Positions 33,388-41,972 of a DNA stretch of 64,000 bases are shown here, one piece after another. Numbering within the stretch: the stretch's first letter is position 1; each line of letters starts with the position of its first letter. The stretch lies in assembly GCA_023443455.1 (NCBI GenBank), contig JAEZUE010000070.1:21026-85025 (forward strand), given 5' to 3'. The DNA comes from Verrucomicrobiota bacterium (GTDB lineage: Bacteria; Verrucomicrobiota; Verrucomicrobiia; Opitutales; Opitutaceae). The notes beneath the pieces are model-generated. The model was not told the DNA's origin. It made no database searches and saw nothing but the letters and a program-made list of their open reading frames with translations. Both the position numbers and the translations under genes were made by a program.

Positions 33388-33627
33388 ATGGCTCATAAGA
33401 AAGGTCAGGGAACATCCAGCAACGGCCGCGACAGCCATTCGAAGCGCTTGGGCATCAAGCTCTTCGGCGGCCAGTCGGCGATCGCCGGCAACATCATCGT
33501 CCGCCAGCGCGGCACCCGTTTCCACGCCGGCACCGGCGTCGACATGGGCCGCGACCACACCCTCTTCGCCCTCCGCGACGGTGTGGTGAGCTTCGACAAG
33601 GAGCACCGCAAGGTCAGCATCGTCTGA
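33388..33627 (+). CDS. rpmA: 50S ribosomal protein L27
   Basis: This is a 79-residue large-subunit ribosomal protein whose N terminus reaches the peptidyl transferase centre. It starts MAHKKGQGTSSNGRDS and continues with GNIIVRQRGTRFHAGTGVDM. No N-terminal extension of the Firmicutes cleaved type is present. It is co-transcribed with rplU and followed by a strong terminator; the usual third partner obgE is not here. Confidence 0.97.
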   Translation: MAHKKGQGTSSNGRDSHSKRLGIKLFGGQSAIAGNIIVRQRGTRFHAGTGVDMGRDHTLFALRDGVVSFDKEHRKVSIV

Positions 33628-33646
33628 TCCGGACAGCGTCTTTCAA

Positions 33647-33677
33647 ACGCATCGCCCCCGAGGCGATGCGTTTTTTT
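33647..33677 (+). terminator. Intrinsic terminator of rplU-rpmA
   Basis: A 10-base-pair stem (ACGCATCGCC/GGCGATGCGT) with a 5-base loop is followed by seven Ts, the first of which overlaps the stem. It starts 20 bases after the rpmA stop. Confidence 0.93.
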
Positions 33678-33821
33678 GCGCCCGGATTTCGGCCTCCGCC
33701 ACTCCCGGTCCACGCGCACGCTCCCCGAACGGCGCGTTCGCACCTCCGCCGCTCCATCGTCCGAATAGGCAAACGCACCCTCGCCTTGCATCCCTCTCCC
33801 GCTCCCGCTATTCGCCCCACC

Positions 33822-34298
33822 ATGCTTCCGCGTTTCGTCGTCGCGTCCCTGTTTCTCGTCGCCCCGCTCTGCGCCTCCGCCGCCACCGACATCGTCCACG
33901 TCTGGCCGGCCTATCGCGACGGCGAATCCTTCCGCCGCATCTCCGAATACGTCGGCTCCGGCAACGAAAACACGGGCCGCGAGATCACGGTGCGCTCCCA
34001 ACCCGACAACCGCGACGGCTACTACTTCCTCACGCGCCTCAAGTCCGACCAGGCGCACACCGGCGCCACCATCCTGCTGGAGGTCGTCCTCCCGGGCAGC
34101 CCCGCCGTGCACACTTTCCGCTTCCCGGCCGACATCCCCGCCGGCCAGCAGGTCTTTCAACTCGGAGTCACCGGGACGGACTGGCCCGGCGCCGAGTCCC
34201 GCCCGGCCGCGTGGCGTGTGAGCACCCAGACGGCCGACGGCTCGATCTTGACCGCACGCGCCAGCTTCCTCTGGAGCAGCGCCGCGGCCGCCCGTTGA
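33822..34298 (+). CDS. Hypothetical secreted protein
   Basis: I do not recognise this 158-residue protein. It has a clear signal peptide (MLPRFVVASLFLVAPLCASA) and a soluble beta-rich body beginning ATDIVHVWPAYRDGESFRRI. No cysteines remain after cleavage and no catalytic motif is visible. The ATG at 33822 was chosen because the signal peptide starts there. The glycosylase gene follows 9 bases after its stop, so they may be co-transcribed. Confidence 0.7.
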   Translation: MLPRFVVASLFLVAPLCASAATDIVHVWPAYRDGESFRRISEYVGSGNENTGREITVRSQPDNRDGYYFLTRLKSDQAHTGATILLEVVLPGSPAVHTFRFPADIPAGQQVFQLGVTGTDWPGAESRPAAWRVSTQTADGSILTARASFLWSSAAAAR

Positions 34299-34307
34299 AC
34301 CGTTTCC

Positions 34308-35204
34308 ATGGACGCGGCGCCGCCCTCCACCGACGCGCCGAGGTGGTCGCCCTGGGAGCGGCTTCCTCTCGCGCACCGGTTCACCGACGCGAGCCTGCGT
34401 GAAACCCTCGACGGCGGACAGGCGTTCCGCTGGCGCTCGACCACCGAGGGCGCGTGGCGAGGCATTTTCGGACCGCACGCCGTCGAACTGCGGCTCGCGC
34501 CCGGCGCCGAGCTCGAATTCCGCGCCGCGACCACACCGGGCGCCGCCCGCACCGCCCTGCTCGACTATCTCGGGCAGGCCGCCGCACTCGACCAATGGCT
34601 CGAGCGCCTGCCCCTGCGCTCCGACCCGGTCCTGGCCACCGCGGTGGCGGCGTGCCCCGGGTTGATCCTCCTGCGCCAGCCCTTCCCCGAGACGCTGCTG
34701 GCCTTCATCCTCAGCTCCACAAAGCAGATACCCCAGATCCGCCAGCTCTGCGAGAACCTCGCCCGCCGCTTCGGGCGCACGCTCGCCCCGGGGCTCCACG
34801 CCCTGCCCACCTGGCCGGAACTCGCCGGGGTCCCGGAGACGGAGCTGCGCGCCTGCCGCCTGGGCTTCCGCGCCCGCTATGTGCGCGAGTGCGCGGAGTT
34901 CCTCGCCGCCCGCCCGGGCTGGCTCGAGGAGGTCGAGCACGCGCCCTACGCGCAGGCCAGGGACTCGCTGTGCCAACTTTCCGGAGTCGGCGAGAAGATC
35001 GCCGACTGCGCGCTGCTCTTCGGCGCCGGCCGCCTCGAGGCCTTTCCGGTCGACGTATGGATACTCCGGGCACTCGCGAACCGCTACGGCCTCGCCGACT
35101 GGCAGCCCGCGCAGGTGGCCCGGTTCGGCCGCGTGCATTTCGGGGCCGGCGCCGGCCTCGCGCAGCAGTACCTGTTCGCCCACGAGCGGAGCCGGCGCCG
35201 CTGA
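34308..35204 (+). CDS. OGG1-type 8-oxoguanine DNA glycosylase/lyase
   Basis: This 298-residue HhH-GPD base-excision enzyme resembles eukaryotic OGG1. The N-terminal OGG domain shows DGGQAFRWR, and the helix-hairpin-helix with catalytic lysine is LSGVGEKIADC (Lys230). The catalytic aspartate is in FPVDVWILRAL (Asp249). The Lys-Asp spacing of 19 equals that of human OGG1 (Lys249-Asp268). The position of OGG1 Asn149-Asn150 reads Lys-Gln (SSTKQIPQI), so recognition of the orphan cytosine may differ. The expected reaction is excision of 8-oxoguanine opposite C with beta-lyase activity. Confidence 0.88.
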   Translation: MDAAPPSTDAPRWSPWERLPLAHRFTDASLRETLDGGQAFRWRSTTEGAWRGIFGPHAVELRLAPGAELEFRAATTPGAARTALLDYLGQAAALDQWLERLPLRSDPVLATAVAACPGLILLRQPFPETLLAFILSSTKQIPQIRQLCENLARRFGRTLAPGLHALPTWPELAGVPETELRACRLGFRARYVRECAEFLAARPGWLEEVEHAPYAQARDSLCQLSGVGEKIADCALLFGAGRLEAFPVDVWILRALANRYGLADWQPAQVARFGRVHFGAGAGLAQQYLFAHERSRRR

Positions 35205-35310
35205 TTGCGGCGGGGCGCGAATTCGCGCTTGCCACCGTCATTGGTTTATGGAGGCTCGCCGGGCCCCCCGCGTTCACACCCCACGCAAACTCCAACCAAG
35301 CAGATTGGCT

Positions 35311-36117
35311 ATGCGTAAGAACACGTACCCATGCGAGGGATTCACCCTCGTCGAACTCCTCACGGTCATCGCGGTCATCGGCATCCTCGCCGCCATCCTC
35401 ATCCCCGTGGTCGGCAAGGTCCGCGAGAACGCCCAGCGCGCCTCCGACCTCGCCAACATCCGCAGCATCGGCCAGGCCGCCCTGGTCTACGCCCAGGAAC
35501 ACAACGGCAGCCTGCCCGGCACCAACATCCCCGCCGCCGCGGGCACCACCGGCTTCGTGCCCACCGGCACCACGCCGACCACCACGATCTATTCCTACGC
35601 CGCCGCGCTCGCCCTCTCCGGCGGGCTGAACAACGGCTCGGTCTGGGTCTCCCCCTCCGACCTCACCGGTACCCAGGATCTGGGCGACATCCTCGACAAC
35701 GGCCAACCGCGCAGCTTCAACGCCAACAACCCGGCCTTCGACAGCGCCATCCTCAGCTACCAGGCCTTCAGCGGCCTGCGCACCGCCATGGGCGCCAACA
35801 CCCCCGTCGTCTGGACTCGCGGGCTCACCGCCGCCGACGGCACCTGGAATCCCGATCGCCAGAACTCCGTCTATGGCGCCGACGGCGGTCATGTGTTCTT
35901 CATCGGCGGCCACGTCCAGTTCTTCGACAACCTCGGGCCCGACGAGGCCGGCGGTCGTCTCGTCGCCGCCAACGGCGCACGGACCCGGCAACTGCTCGCC
36001 GCCGCCCCGGTCTTCACCGGCGCCAACGCCTGGCGCACGCCCCGCGTTCTCTCCGCCACCGGTGCCGGCATCGGCGTGGGCCTCGCCCACGGCACTCCGG
36101 CGGTGGGCACACCCTGA
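35311..36117 (+). CDS. Prepilin-type N-terminal domain protein (type II/IV pseudopilin-like)
   Basis: This 268-residue protein has a class III prepilin signal: MRKNTYPCEGFTLVELLTVI, with cleavage expected after Gly10 and Glu at +5. One hydrophobic helix follows. The body carries the GADGGHVFFIGGHVQFF segment typical of the H-X-D-G-containing verrucomicrobial/planctomycetal pseudopilins. Such proteins are abundant in these phyla and their filaments are largely uncharacterised. It stands alone here, with its own terminator at 36141. Confidence 0.87.
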   Translation: MRKNTYPCEGFTLVELLTVIAVIGILAAILIPVVGKVRENAQRASDLANIRSIGQAALVYAQEHNGSLPGTNIPAAAGTTGFVPTGTTPTTTIYSYAAALALSGGLNNGSVWVSPSDLTGTQDLGDILDNGQPRSFNANNPAFDSAILSYQAFSGLRTAMGANTPVVWTRGLTAADGTWNPDRQNSVYGADGGHVFFIGGHVQFFDNLGPDEAGGRLVAANGARTRQLLAAAPVFTGANAWRTPRVLSATGAGIGVGLAHGTPAVGTP

Positions 36118-36140
36118 GTCCACCTCATCGGCACGCTCGA

Positions 36141-36168
36141 AGGCCTCCGTCCGACGGAGGCCTTTTTC
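36141..36168 (+). terminator. Intrinsic terminator after prepilin gene
   Basis: A 9-base-pair stem (AGGCCTCCG/CGGAGGCCT) with a 5-base loop is followed by a T-rich tract. It lies 24 bases after the stop. Confidence 0.9.
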
Positions 36169-36208
36169 TTTTCGCCGAGCGCCTTCGCTCCCGCCTAGCG
36201 TCCCCCCG

Positions 36209-37039
36209 ATGCCGCTCTCACCTTCCGCGACCCGCGCCCTGCTCGAACAACTCGGGCACCGACCCAACCGCCAGTTGGGCCAGAACTTCCTCATCGACGG
36301 CAACATCGTGCGCAAGGCGCTCGAGCTCGCGGAAATCCAACCCGGCGAGCGCGTCGTCGAGATCGGCCCCGGCCTCGGCACCCTCACCGGCGAGCTGCTC
36401 GCCCGCGGCGCCGAGGTCTGGGCGATCGAATTCGACCCACGACTCCATGCCCATCTCGCCGCCAACGTCGTGCCGTCGGCCGGGGGCCGCCTGCATCTGC
36501 TCCATGGCGACGCCGTCGAGCATCCGCTGGCCGGTTACAACCCGGACCAGGGCGACTACAAGATCGTCGCCAATCTGCCCTACGCGATCTCCACCCCGTG
36601 GCTCGACGCCGTGCTCGCCGGCCCGCTCCCGCGCTGCACCGTGCTCATGGTGCAGCGCGAGGCCGCCGACCGTTTCCTCGCCACCCCCGGCGGCAAGAGC
36701 TTCGGCGCCATCTCCGTCTTCCTGCAGTCCGCCTTCCAGGCCGCCCCCGGCCACGCCGTCAGCCGCGGCTGCTTCCACCCGGTGCCGGATGTGGACTCCT
36801 ACCTGCTGCACCTGCGCCGCCGCCCCGACCCGTTCGTCTTTCCCGACGACACGAAAAGGCTCATCCGCGCCTGCTTCCAACAGCGCCGCAAACAGATCGG
36901 CGCGCTGCTGCGTCGCCACGCCCCGGACGCGCTCGCCGCATGGGAACCGCACCTGCTCGCCGCCGGGCTGACTCCGCAGGCCCGTCCCGAACAGATCCCG
37001 ACAACGGTCTGGCAGAGGCTCGGGCCGGCGAGCGGCTGA
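36209..37039 (+). CDS. rsmA: 16S rRNA dimethyladenosine transferase
   Basis: This 276-residue KsgA/RsmA enzyme dimethylates the two adenines in the 3'-terminal hairpin of 16S rRNA. The motifs are RQLGQNFLIDGNIVRKAL, the SAM site VVEIGPGLGTLTGELL, and the catalytic NLPYAIS (IVANLPYAISTPWLD). Length matches the family (about 270). The ATG at 36209 was chosen from a longer open frame because MPLSPSATRALLEQLGHRP starts the conserved region. Confidence 0.95.
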   Translation: MPLSPSATRALLEQLGHRPNRQLGQNFLIDGNIVRKALELAEIQPGERVVEIGPGLGTLTGELLARGAEVWAIEFDPRLHAHLAANVVPSAGGRLHLLHGDAVEHPLAGYNPDQGDYKIVANLPYAISTPWLDAVLAGPLPRCTVLMVQREAADRFLATPGGKSFGAISVFLQSAFQAAPGHAVSRGCFHPVPDVDSYLLHLRRRPDPFVFPDDTKRLIRACFQQRRKQIGALLRRHAPDALAAWEPHLLAAGLTPQARPEQIPTTVWQRLGPASG

Positions 37040-37184
37040 AGCCTTCACCCCGGAGGCGCAGCGCCCGCGCCCCGGGCGCCGTGGCAAAATGGCCCCGACG
37101 CCCAGCGTCGGTTTGCACCGCAGGGGGACATCCGTAATCTGCAGCTCCCCGGCGCCCCATGCCGGCGGGTGGACCAACTCGACC

Positions 37185-38369
37185 ATGCGGACCGACATCT
37201 TGAATACCGTGGAAGAACCCATCGCGACCGGCTCCGGCAAACCGGCGGGTTCCCATTTCGCCTCACCGGAACGGCTCACTCCGGAACAGCTCGCGGAGGA
37301 GGTTCGGCGCGTCAGTGCCCACCCGCTGTTGACGACCCTGCTGGGCAGCGTCGGCGGCCTGCTGGCGGTCCTCAACCGGCATCGGCAAATTCTCGCGGTC
37401 AACGAGGCGCTGCTGACCCACCTCGGCCCCGTATCCGCCGGGTCGTTGTTCGGGCTGCGACTGGGCGAGGCGCTGCACTGCCCCCACGCCTCGGAGATGG
37501 CCGGCGGCTGCGGCACGAGCCGGTTCTGCAGCACCTGCGGCGCCGCCATCGCGCAAGCGGTCGCGCTCCAGCACCAGCGCAACACCGAACGGTTCTGCGC
37601 GATCGAGAGCGGCCGCAACGGAGACACGCGCACACTCTTCCTCAAAGTGCGTGCCTGCCCGCTCGCGCTCGACGGCCACCAGCTGATTCTGGTGTTCATC
37701 GAGGACTACACCCAACAGCAGGAGAACGCGCTGGCGGCCCGCTCCTTCCACCACGACCTCAACAACACGCTCACCTGCCTGCTCAACGCGAGCGAGACGA
37801 TCGTCGAGAATGCCACGGGCGAAATCGCCTCGGCGGCCAACGAGGTGTTCCGGCTCTCCGAGCGGGTCGCGCGCGAGCTCGAGCTCCAACGCCAGCTGGT
37901 GACCTCCGGCATCGACAACATCTGCCAGGCCCCCAGCACCTTGACCTTGGCCGCGGTGCTCTGGGATCTGCGCGCCCTGCTCGAGAACCACCCCGCAGGC
38001 AGAGGCAAATCCATCGTCGTCGAGTCCCCGGCGGGCGACTTCGTTTTCCTCTCCGATCCCGCGCTGCTGCTCCGGGTACTCGGGAACATGGGTATCAACG
38101 CATTGGAGGCAACCCATTCGCCCGGCTGCATTCGGATCAAGGCGACGACCGGCGACGGCATCGAGTTTTCCGTCTGGAACGAAACGCCCATCCCACCGGA
38201 GGTCGCCCAGCGGATCTTCCAGCGCAACTTCAGCACCAAGGGCGGACTCGGGCGGGGCCTCGGCACCTACTCGATCAAGCTCGTCGGCGAGAAGCTGCTC
38301 AAAGGCCGCGTCTCCTTTTCCTCCTCGGCACTGGAAGGCACCACGTTCCGGCTCCGCCTCCCGCCCTGA
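37185..38369 (+). CDS. Soluble PAS histidine kinase with four-cysteine motif
   Basis: This 394-residue kinase has no membrane helix. A PAS-like domain (about 45-185) contains Cys99, Cys109, Cys115 and Cys118 in the pattern C-x9-C-x5-C-x2-C (HCPHASEMAGGC, SRFCSTCG). The phospho-acceptor box is FHHDLNNTL (His190). The HATPase domain ends with KGGLGRGLGTYSIKLVGEKL. The four cysteines could bind an iron-sulfur cluster or zinc, making it a redox or metal sensor; this is inference. There is no receiver domain and no adjacent response regulator. The ATG at 37185 was taken; an in-frame start at 37089 is possible. Confidence 0.82.
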   Translation: MRTDILNTVEEPIATGSGKPAGSHFASPERLTPEQLAEEVRRVSAHPLLTTLLGSVGGLLAVLNRHRQILAVNEALLTHLGPVSAGSLFGLRLGEALHCPHASEMAGGCGTSRFCSTCGAAIAQAVALQHQRNTERFCAIESGRNGDTRTLFLKVRACPLALDGHQLILVFIEDYTQQQENALAARSFHHDLNNTLTCLLNASETIVENATGEIASAANEVFRLSERVARELELQRQLVTSGIDNICQAPSTLTLAAVLWDLRALLENHPAGRGKSIVVESPAGDFVFLSDPALLLRVLGNMGINALEATHSPGCIRIKATTGDGIEFSVWNETPIPPEVAQRIFQRNFSTKGGLGRGLGTYSIKLVGEKLLKGRVSFSSSALEGTTFRLRLPP

Positions 38370-38572
38370 GCCGATACGCCCCCGACGCGGCCAATGGGAT
38401 CGGGCGCTCGGGCCGGCGGCGATCGTGGGGCTGGCGGCACGGGCAATCCGACCGCGTTTGGCCGCCGGACCCAGTTTTTCGGAAACCAATCGACAACGGT
38501 ACGGTCGCAGAGCCCTGCGCCCGGCTCGATCCTTGCCTCCCGGCAGGGCCCACGGCACACCCGACTCCGCCG

Positions 38573-39280
38573 ATGACCTTTCGCCTTTTCGCCCTGTTCG
38601 CCCTTCTCGGCGCCGGCTCCGGACTCCTGGCCGGACCGGCCGACGCTCCCGCTCCGCTGCCCGCGGCCTCCATCCCTCTGCAGGGGCGCATCGTCGACTT
38701 CCGCTATTACTCCCCGGGCGATGTCTACTCGGTCGCCGTCCCTGTGCTCCACGGCGACAAAGCCGAGATCAAGGACAACGGCGAGATCGTCGTCTTCAAA
38801 GACGACCGAGCCACCTTGCTCACCATCGCGGCATTCGCGATGCCACGGATCGCCCAGTGGGAATACGAGACGAGCGAGCCGCGCGAGTACCTGATCGATT
38901 TCTTCCGCGACAACATCCTGCGCGACTACCGCCGCGAGTTCCCCGGGTCCACGATCGAGGACGCCCGTTTCATCCCGGAGATCTTCGATGGTGCACTCGT
39001 CGGTTTTGCGCTCCTGCCCGGCGGTTCGGCCTTCGCGGTGCCGCCAAGCACCGCCCCGACCGCGCCCACCGCTGCGGCCAAACGCGCTCATCTCGTGTTC
39101 GTTCGCAACCGACACATCTTCGTCGTCGCGATCGAACTGGCCGAACACGTCACCCGCCCCCCGGGGTTCGAGGCAACCGATGCCGACGAAAACCGCATCC
39201 TCTTCGACCGCCTCCTGACCGTGGTCGATGCGATGCGTTTCGGCGAAAAAGCCCCAGCACCTGCGGCCACAGTTCCCTGA
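38573..39280 (+). CDS. Hypothetical secreted protein
   Basis: I do not recognise this 235-residue protein. It has a signal peptide (FRLFALFALLGAGSGLLAG), an alanine/proline linker, and a soluble alpha/beta body with RIVDFRYYSPGDVYSVAVPV and a late AHLVFVRNRHIFVVAIELAE segment. A threonine/proline-rich stretch (PPSTAPTAPTAAAKR) interrupts the body at about residue 165. No catalytic or metal motif is visible. The gene stands alone between the four-cysteine kinase and the broken hydrolase. Confidence 0.68.
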   Translation: MTFRLFALFALLGAGSGLLAGPADAPAPLPAASIPLQGRIVDFRYYSPGDVYSVAVPVLHGDKAEIKDNGEIVVFKDDRATLLTIAAFAMPRIAQWEYETSEPREYLIDFFRDNILRDYRREFPGSTIEDARFIPEIFDGALVGFALLPGGSAFAVPPSTAPTAPTAAAKRAHLVFVRNRHIFVVAIELAEHVTRPPGFEATDADENRILFDRLLTVVDAMRFGEKAPAPAATVP

Positions 39281-39376
39281 TTGTACCGTTGAGGCTTGGT
39301 GCAAACCAAGACCGGCGCCTCGGGTTGTGAAATCGATCCCCCCGACGACAGTGCGCCCGTTCTCACCCTCGACCCT

Positions 39377-40411
39377 ATGATCACAAACAATCCCCGACTC
39401 ACCCGCCGCGACGCGTTGCGATTTCTCGGCCTGGCCAGTGCCGGTGCCTTCCTCCCCTCGCTCTCCGCCCAAGCCGAGACCGCGCCCCTGACAACGAGCC
39501 TCGACGCGCACGGTCTCCCCGACCTGCGCGGGCCGCAGGCTGGTTACTTCCGTTTCTCCATCGGCGACTTCGACGCGGTTTCCCTTTCCGACGGAGGTTT
39601 CGGTGGACCGCTCGCCGGCGCGCCATAGCCATCGGCCGACCCAACCGCATTGGCCCAAAGCCTCGAAGCGGCATTCCTCCCGCCGTCGGCCTTCTTCCTC
39701 CCTTTCAATGTGCTGCTCGTCCGCATGGGCACGGAGCTCGTGCTCGTCGACTCCGGCTGCGGTGCGGGCTTCGGAGCGGCCGGAGGTAAACTCGCCCAAC
39801 GCCTGGCCGCGATCGGCGTGCCGCCCGCCAAAATCACCGCAGTGATCCTGACCCACGCCCATGGCGACCACTTCGGCGGCCTGCTCGATCCCACCACCCA
39901 AGCTCCGGTTTTCCCCAACGCGCAACACTTCATCCACCGCCGCGAATTCGAATTCTGGACCGGCACCGCCCCCGACTTGTCCGCCACCTCCGTGCCCGCC
40001 GAGGCGCAACAAGCAAGCATCGCAGGAGCGCGCCAATGCCTGCTCGCGCTCAAGACGAAATGGCAACTGGTGAGCCCGGGCGACCGCCTCATCAAGGGGC
40101 TCGAGATCATCGACGCCCCGGGGCACACCCCCGGCCACATCGCCCTCCAATTCACCTCGGGCGGATCCGGCCTGCTGCATTTCGTCGACACGCTGCACCA
40201 CCACGCGATCTCCTTCGCCAACCCGGACCTGCCCTTCGCCTACGACGTGCTTCCTCAGCTGGCGGCACAAACCAGACGCCGCCTGCTCGACCGGGCCGCC
40301 ACGGAACGCACGCGCCTCTTCGGAGCGCACATGCCCTTCCCGGCACTCGGCTTCGCCCGCCGCACCGCCGGCGGCTTCGAACATGTGATCGAAGCATCGC
40401 AGGCGGTGTAG
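39377..40411 (+). pseudogene. MBL-fold metallohydrolase with in-frame amber codon
   Basis: The frame starts MITNNPRLTRRDALRFLGLA, a twin-arginine signal, and reaches a TAG at 39626-39628 (codon 84). It then continues in the same frame without further stops to 40411. The second part carries the metal motif LTHAHGDHFGGLLD, then APGHTPGHIAL and FGAHMPFP, the expected MBL continuation. Residues on both sides of the stop look like one domain (AVSLSDGGFGGPL before, FFLPFNVLLVRMGTELVLVD after). Total length without the stop is 344 residues. Either a recent nonsense mutation or a sequencing error explains it; a TTG at 39650 could restart a cytoplasmic form. Confidence 0.8.
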
Positions 40412-40529
40412 AACGCCCGGCACCGGTGCAGGGCGACCGGCAACGGCATTTCTCTGCCGGCGCCGATCGACGCAGAGACCTCAATTCCCGCCCGAAACGG
40501 CCGAATGAGTCTCTCGCGTCCGTACCGCC

Positions 40530-41735
40530 ATGAAGCGTGCCCTCACCTTTGCTCTGTTCCTCCTCGGCAGCGCGAGCCTTCCGCTCGCCGCCGAGAGTGT
40601 GATCACGCCTCCCGCCCCGTGGCGGGCCAAGCCGCCAACGCTCGCAACCTCCGCCGCCGGAGAAAACGCCTTCGCCGAAATCTACGTCGAGACCAACGCC
40701 TACGGTTTCGTGACCCGCGCCGAACTCAAGTCCGCCACCTCCCCCGCGTTCGGCCAGGCCTGCCTCGAGGCGATCCGACGCTGGCGCTACTACCCCGCAC
40801 GAGAAAACGGTTTCCCCGTGCCCGCCAAATTCATCCAGCCGATCCGCCTCGGCGACGGACTGATCGACACCGCGCCGGCGTCACCAACATCTAGGCACGC
40901 AGAGGCCACCCACAGGGTCGCGCCCAAACTGCCGGACGACCTCGCCGGCCTCACCGGGGAGGCCGTCGTGGTGGTCCGCCTCGATCCCGCGGGCGAAATC
41001 GCGAGCCTCGCAGTCGAGCACTCCACCCACGAGGAGCTCAACGCCCCCTGCGAGGCCGCCGTCCGCCAATGGCGCTTCCGGCCGGCGATGATCGAGGGGC
41101 GCAACGCCTCGGCCGTCCTGCATGTTCCCTTCACCTTCCGCGGACCCACCGCACGCGCGTCGATGACAGTGCGCAACGTCCGCGAAGCGGATCGCCCCCC
41201 GCGTGCGCTCCGCCAACCGGGCCCGATCCTACCGCCGGAGCATGCCACGACCACCGGCGAGGCGGAGATCGCGTTCGTGATCGACGAACACGGCTTTGTC
41301 CTTCAGCCGACAATCCGATCAACCGACCAGCCCGAACTGGCGACCCTCGCACAAAACGCGGTTCTCAGGTGGAAATACCGCCCGGCGATCAAAGACGGAA
41401 AAGCGATCGCCGTGCGCGCGATCCAACCCTTTCGTTTCAACAACGGCATGGTTGTGACCGACACCCCCGAAACCGTCGACCGCTTGCCCTCGATCCAGCG
41501 CTCCGATCCGCCCGAGATCCCCGAATCGCTGCGCGACATCCGCGGTTACGTGAACGTCCTGTTCTCGATCGACAGCGAAGGCACCGTCACCGCCGTCGAG
41601 GCCACCGACGCGTCGTTGGCCGAATTCAAGGAACCCGCACTGGCGGCCGCGCGCCGATGGCATTTCCGCCCCGCGATGAAAGCCGGTCGGCCCACCGCCT
41701 CGAAAGCCTCGATCGCCTTCGTCTTCGGGCGATAG
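40530..41735 (+). CDS. Secreted protein of four tandem TonB C-terminal-like domains
   Basis: This 401-residue protein has a signal peptide (ALTFALFLLGSASLPLAAES) and four repeats of about 65 residues, at about 47-112, 145-212, 245-312 and 335-401. Each reads as beta-strand, GxV, strand, then an A-x-x-x-W-R/K-Y/F-x-P-A signature: AIRRWRYYPAREN, AVRQWRFRPAMIEG, AVLRWKYRPAIKDG, AARRWHFRPAMKAG. This is the TonB_C pattern. There is no membrane anchor or proline-rich spacer, so it is not a conventional TonB energy transducer. A periplasmic binding or scaffold role is inferred. Confidence 0.82.
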   Translation: MKRALTFALFLLGSASLPLAAESVITPPAPWRAKPPTLATSAAGENAFAEIYVETNAYGFVTRAELKSATSPAFGQACLEAIRRWRYYPARENGFPVPAKFIQPIRLGDGLIDTAPASPTSRHAEATHRVAPKLPDDLAGLTGEAVVVVRLDPAGEIASLAVEHSTHEELNAPCEAAVRQWRFRPAMIEGRNASAVLHVPFTFRGPTARASMTVRNVREADRPPRALRQPGPILPPEHATTTGEAEIAFVIDEHGFVLQPTIRSTDQPELATLAQNAVLRWKYRPAIKDGKAIAVRAIQPFRFNNGMVVTDTPETVDRLPSIQRSDPPEIPESLRDIRGYVNVLFSIDSEGTVTAVEATDASLAEFKEPALAAARRWHFRPAMKAGRPTASKASIAFVFGR

Positions 41736-41972
41736 TCGCACCGCGCGCCCGTTCCGCAGGAGCCCGGCGAATGTCGCCACTTTTGTCGCACACCACGGCA
41801 CCCCGCACCATCCCGGCGAGGCCTGCGGCAGACACCTGATCCGGGTAAGGCCCGTCTCGGCCCGCGCTCCCCTTTTGTCTCGGCGCCGGAACCGTAGGCT
41901 GCGCGGATCCCCAGCCCCGCGCTTGCACCCACCGCAGCGAACGTCTTGATAGATCGCTTTGCGCCGGATGGC

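Noticed and set aside
39377..40411. Frameshift in the MBL hydrolase
   Set aside because: Both halves are in the same frame, so the lesion is a single in-frame stop codon rather than a frameshift.
41946..41972. TTG at 41946 as the start of the multi-glycosyltransferase
   Set aside because: It adds nine residues without recognisable sequence; the ATG at 41973 begins the conserved-looking module.
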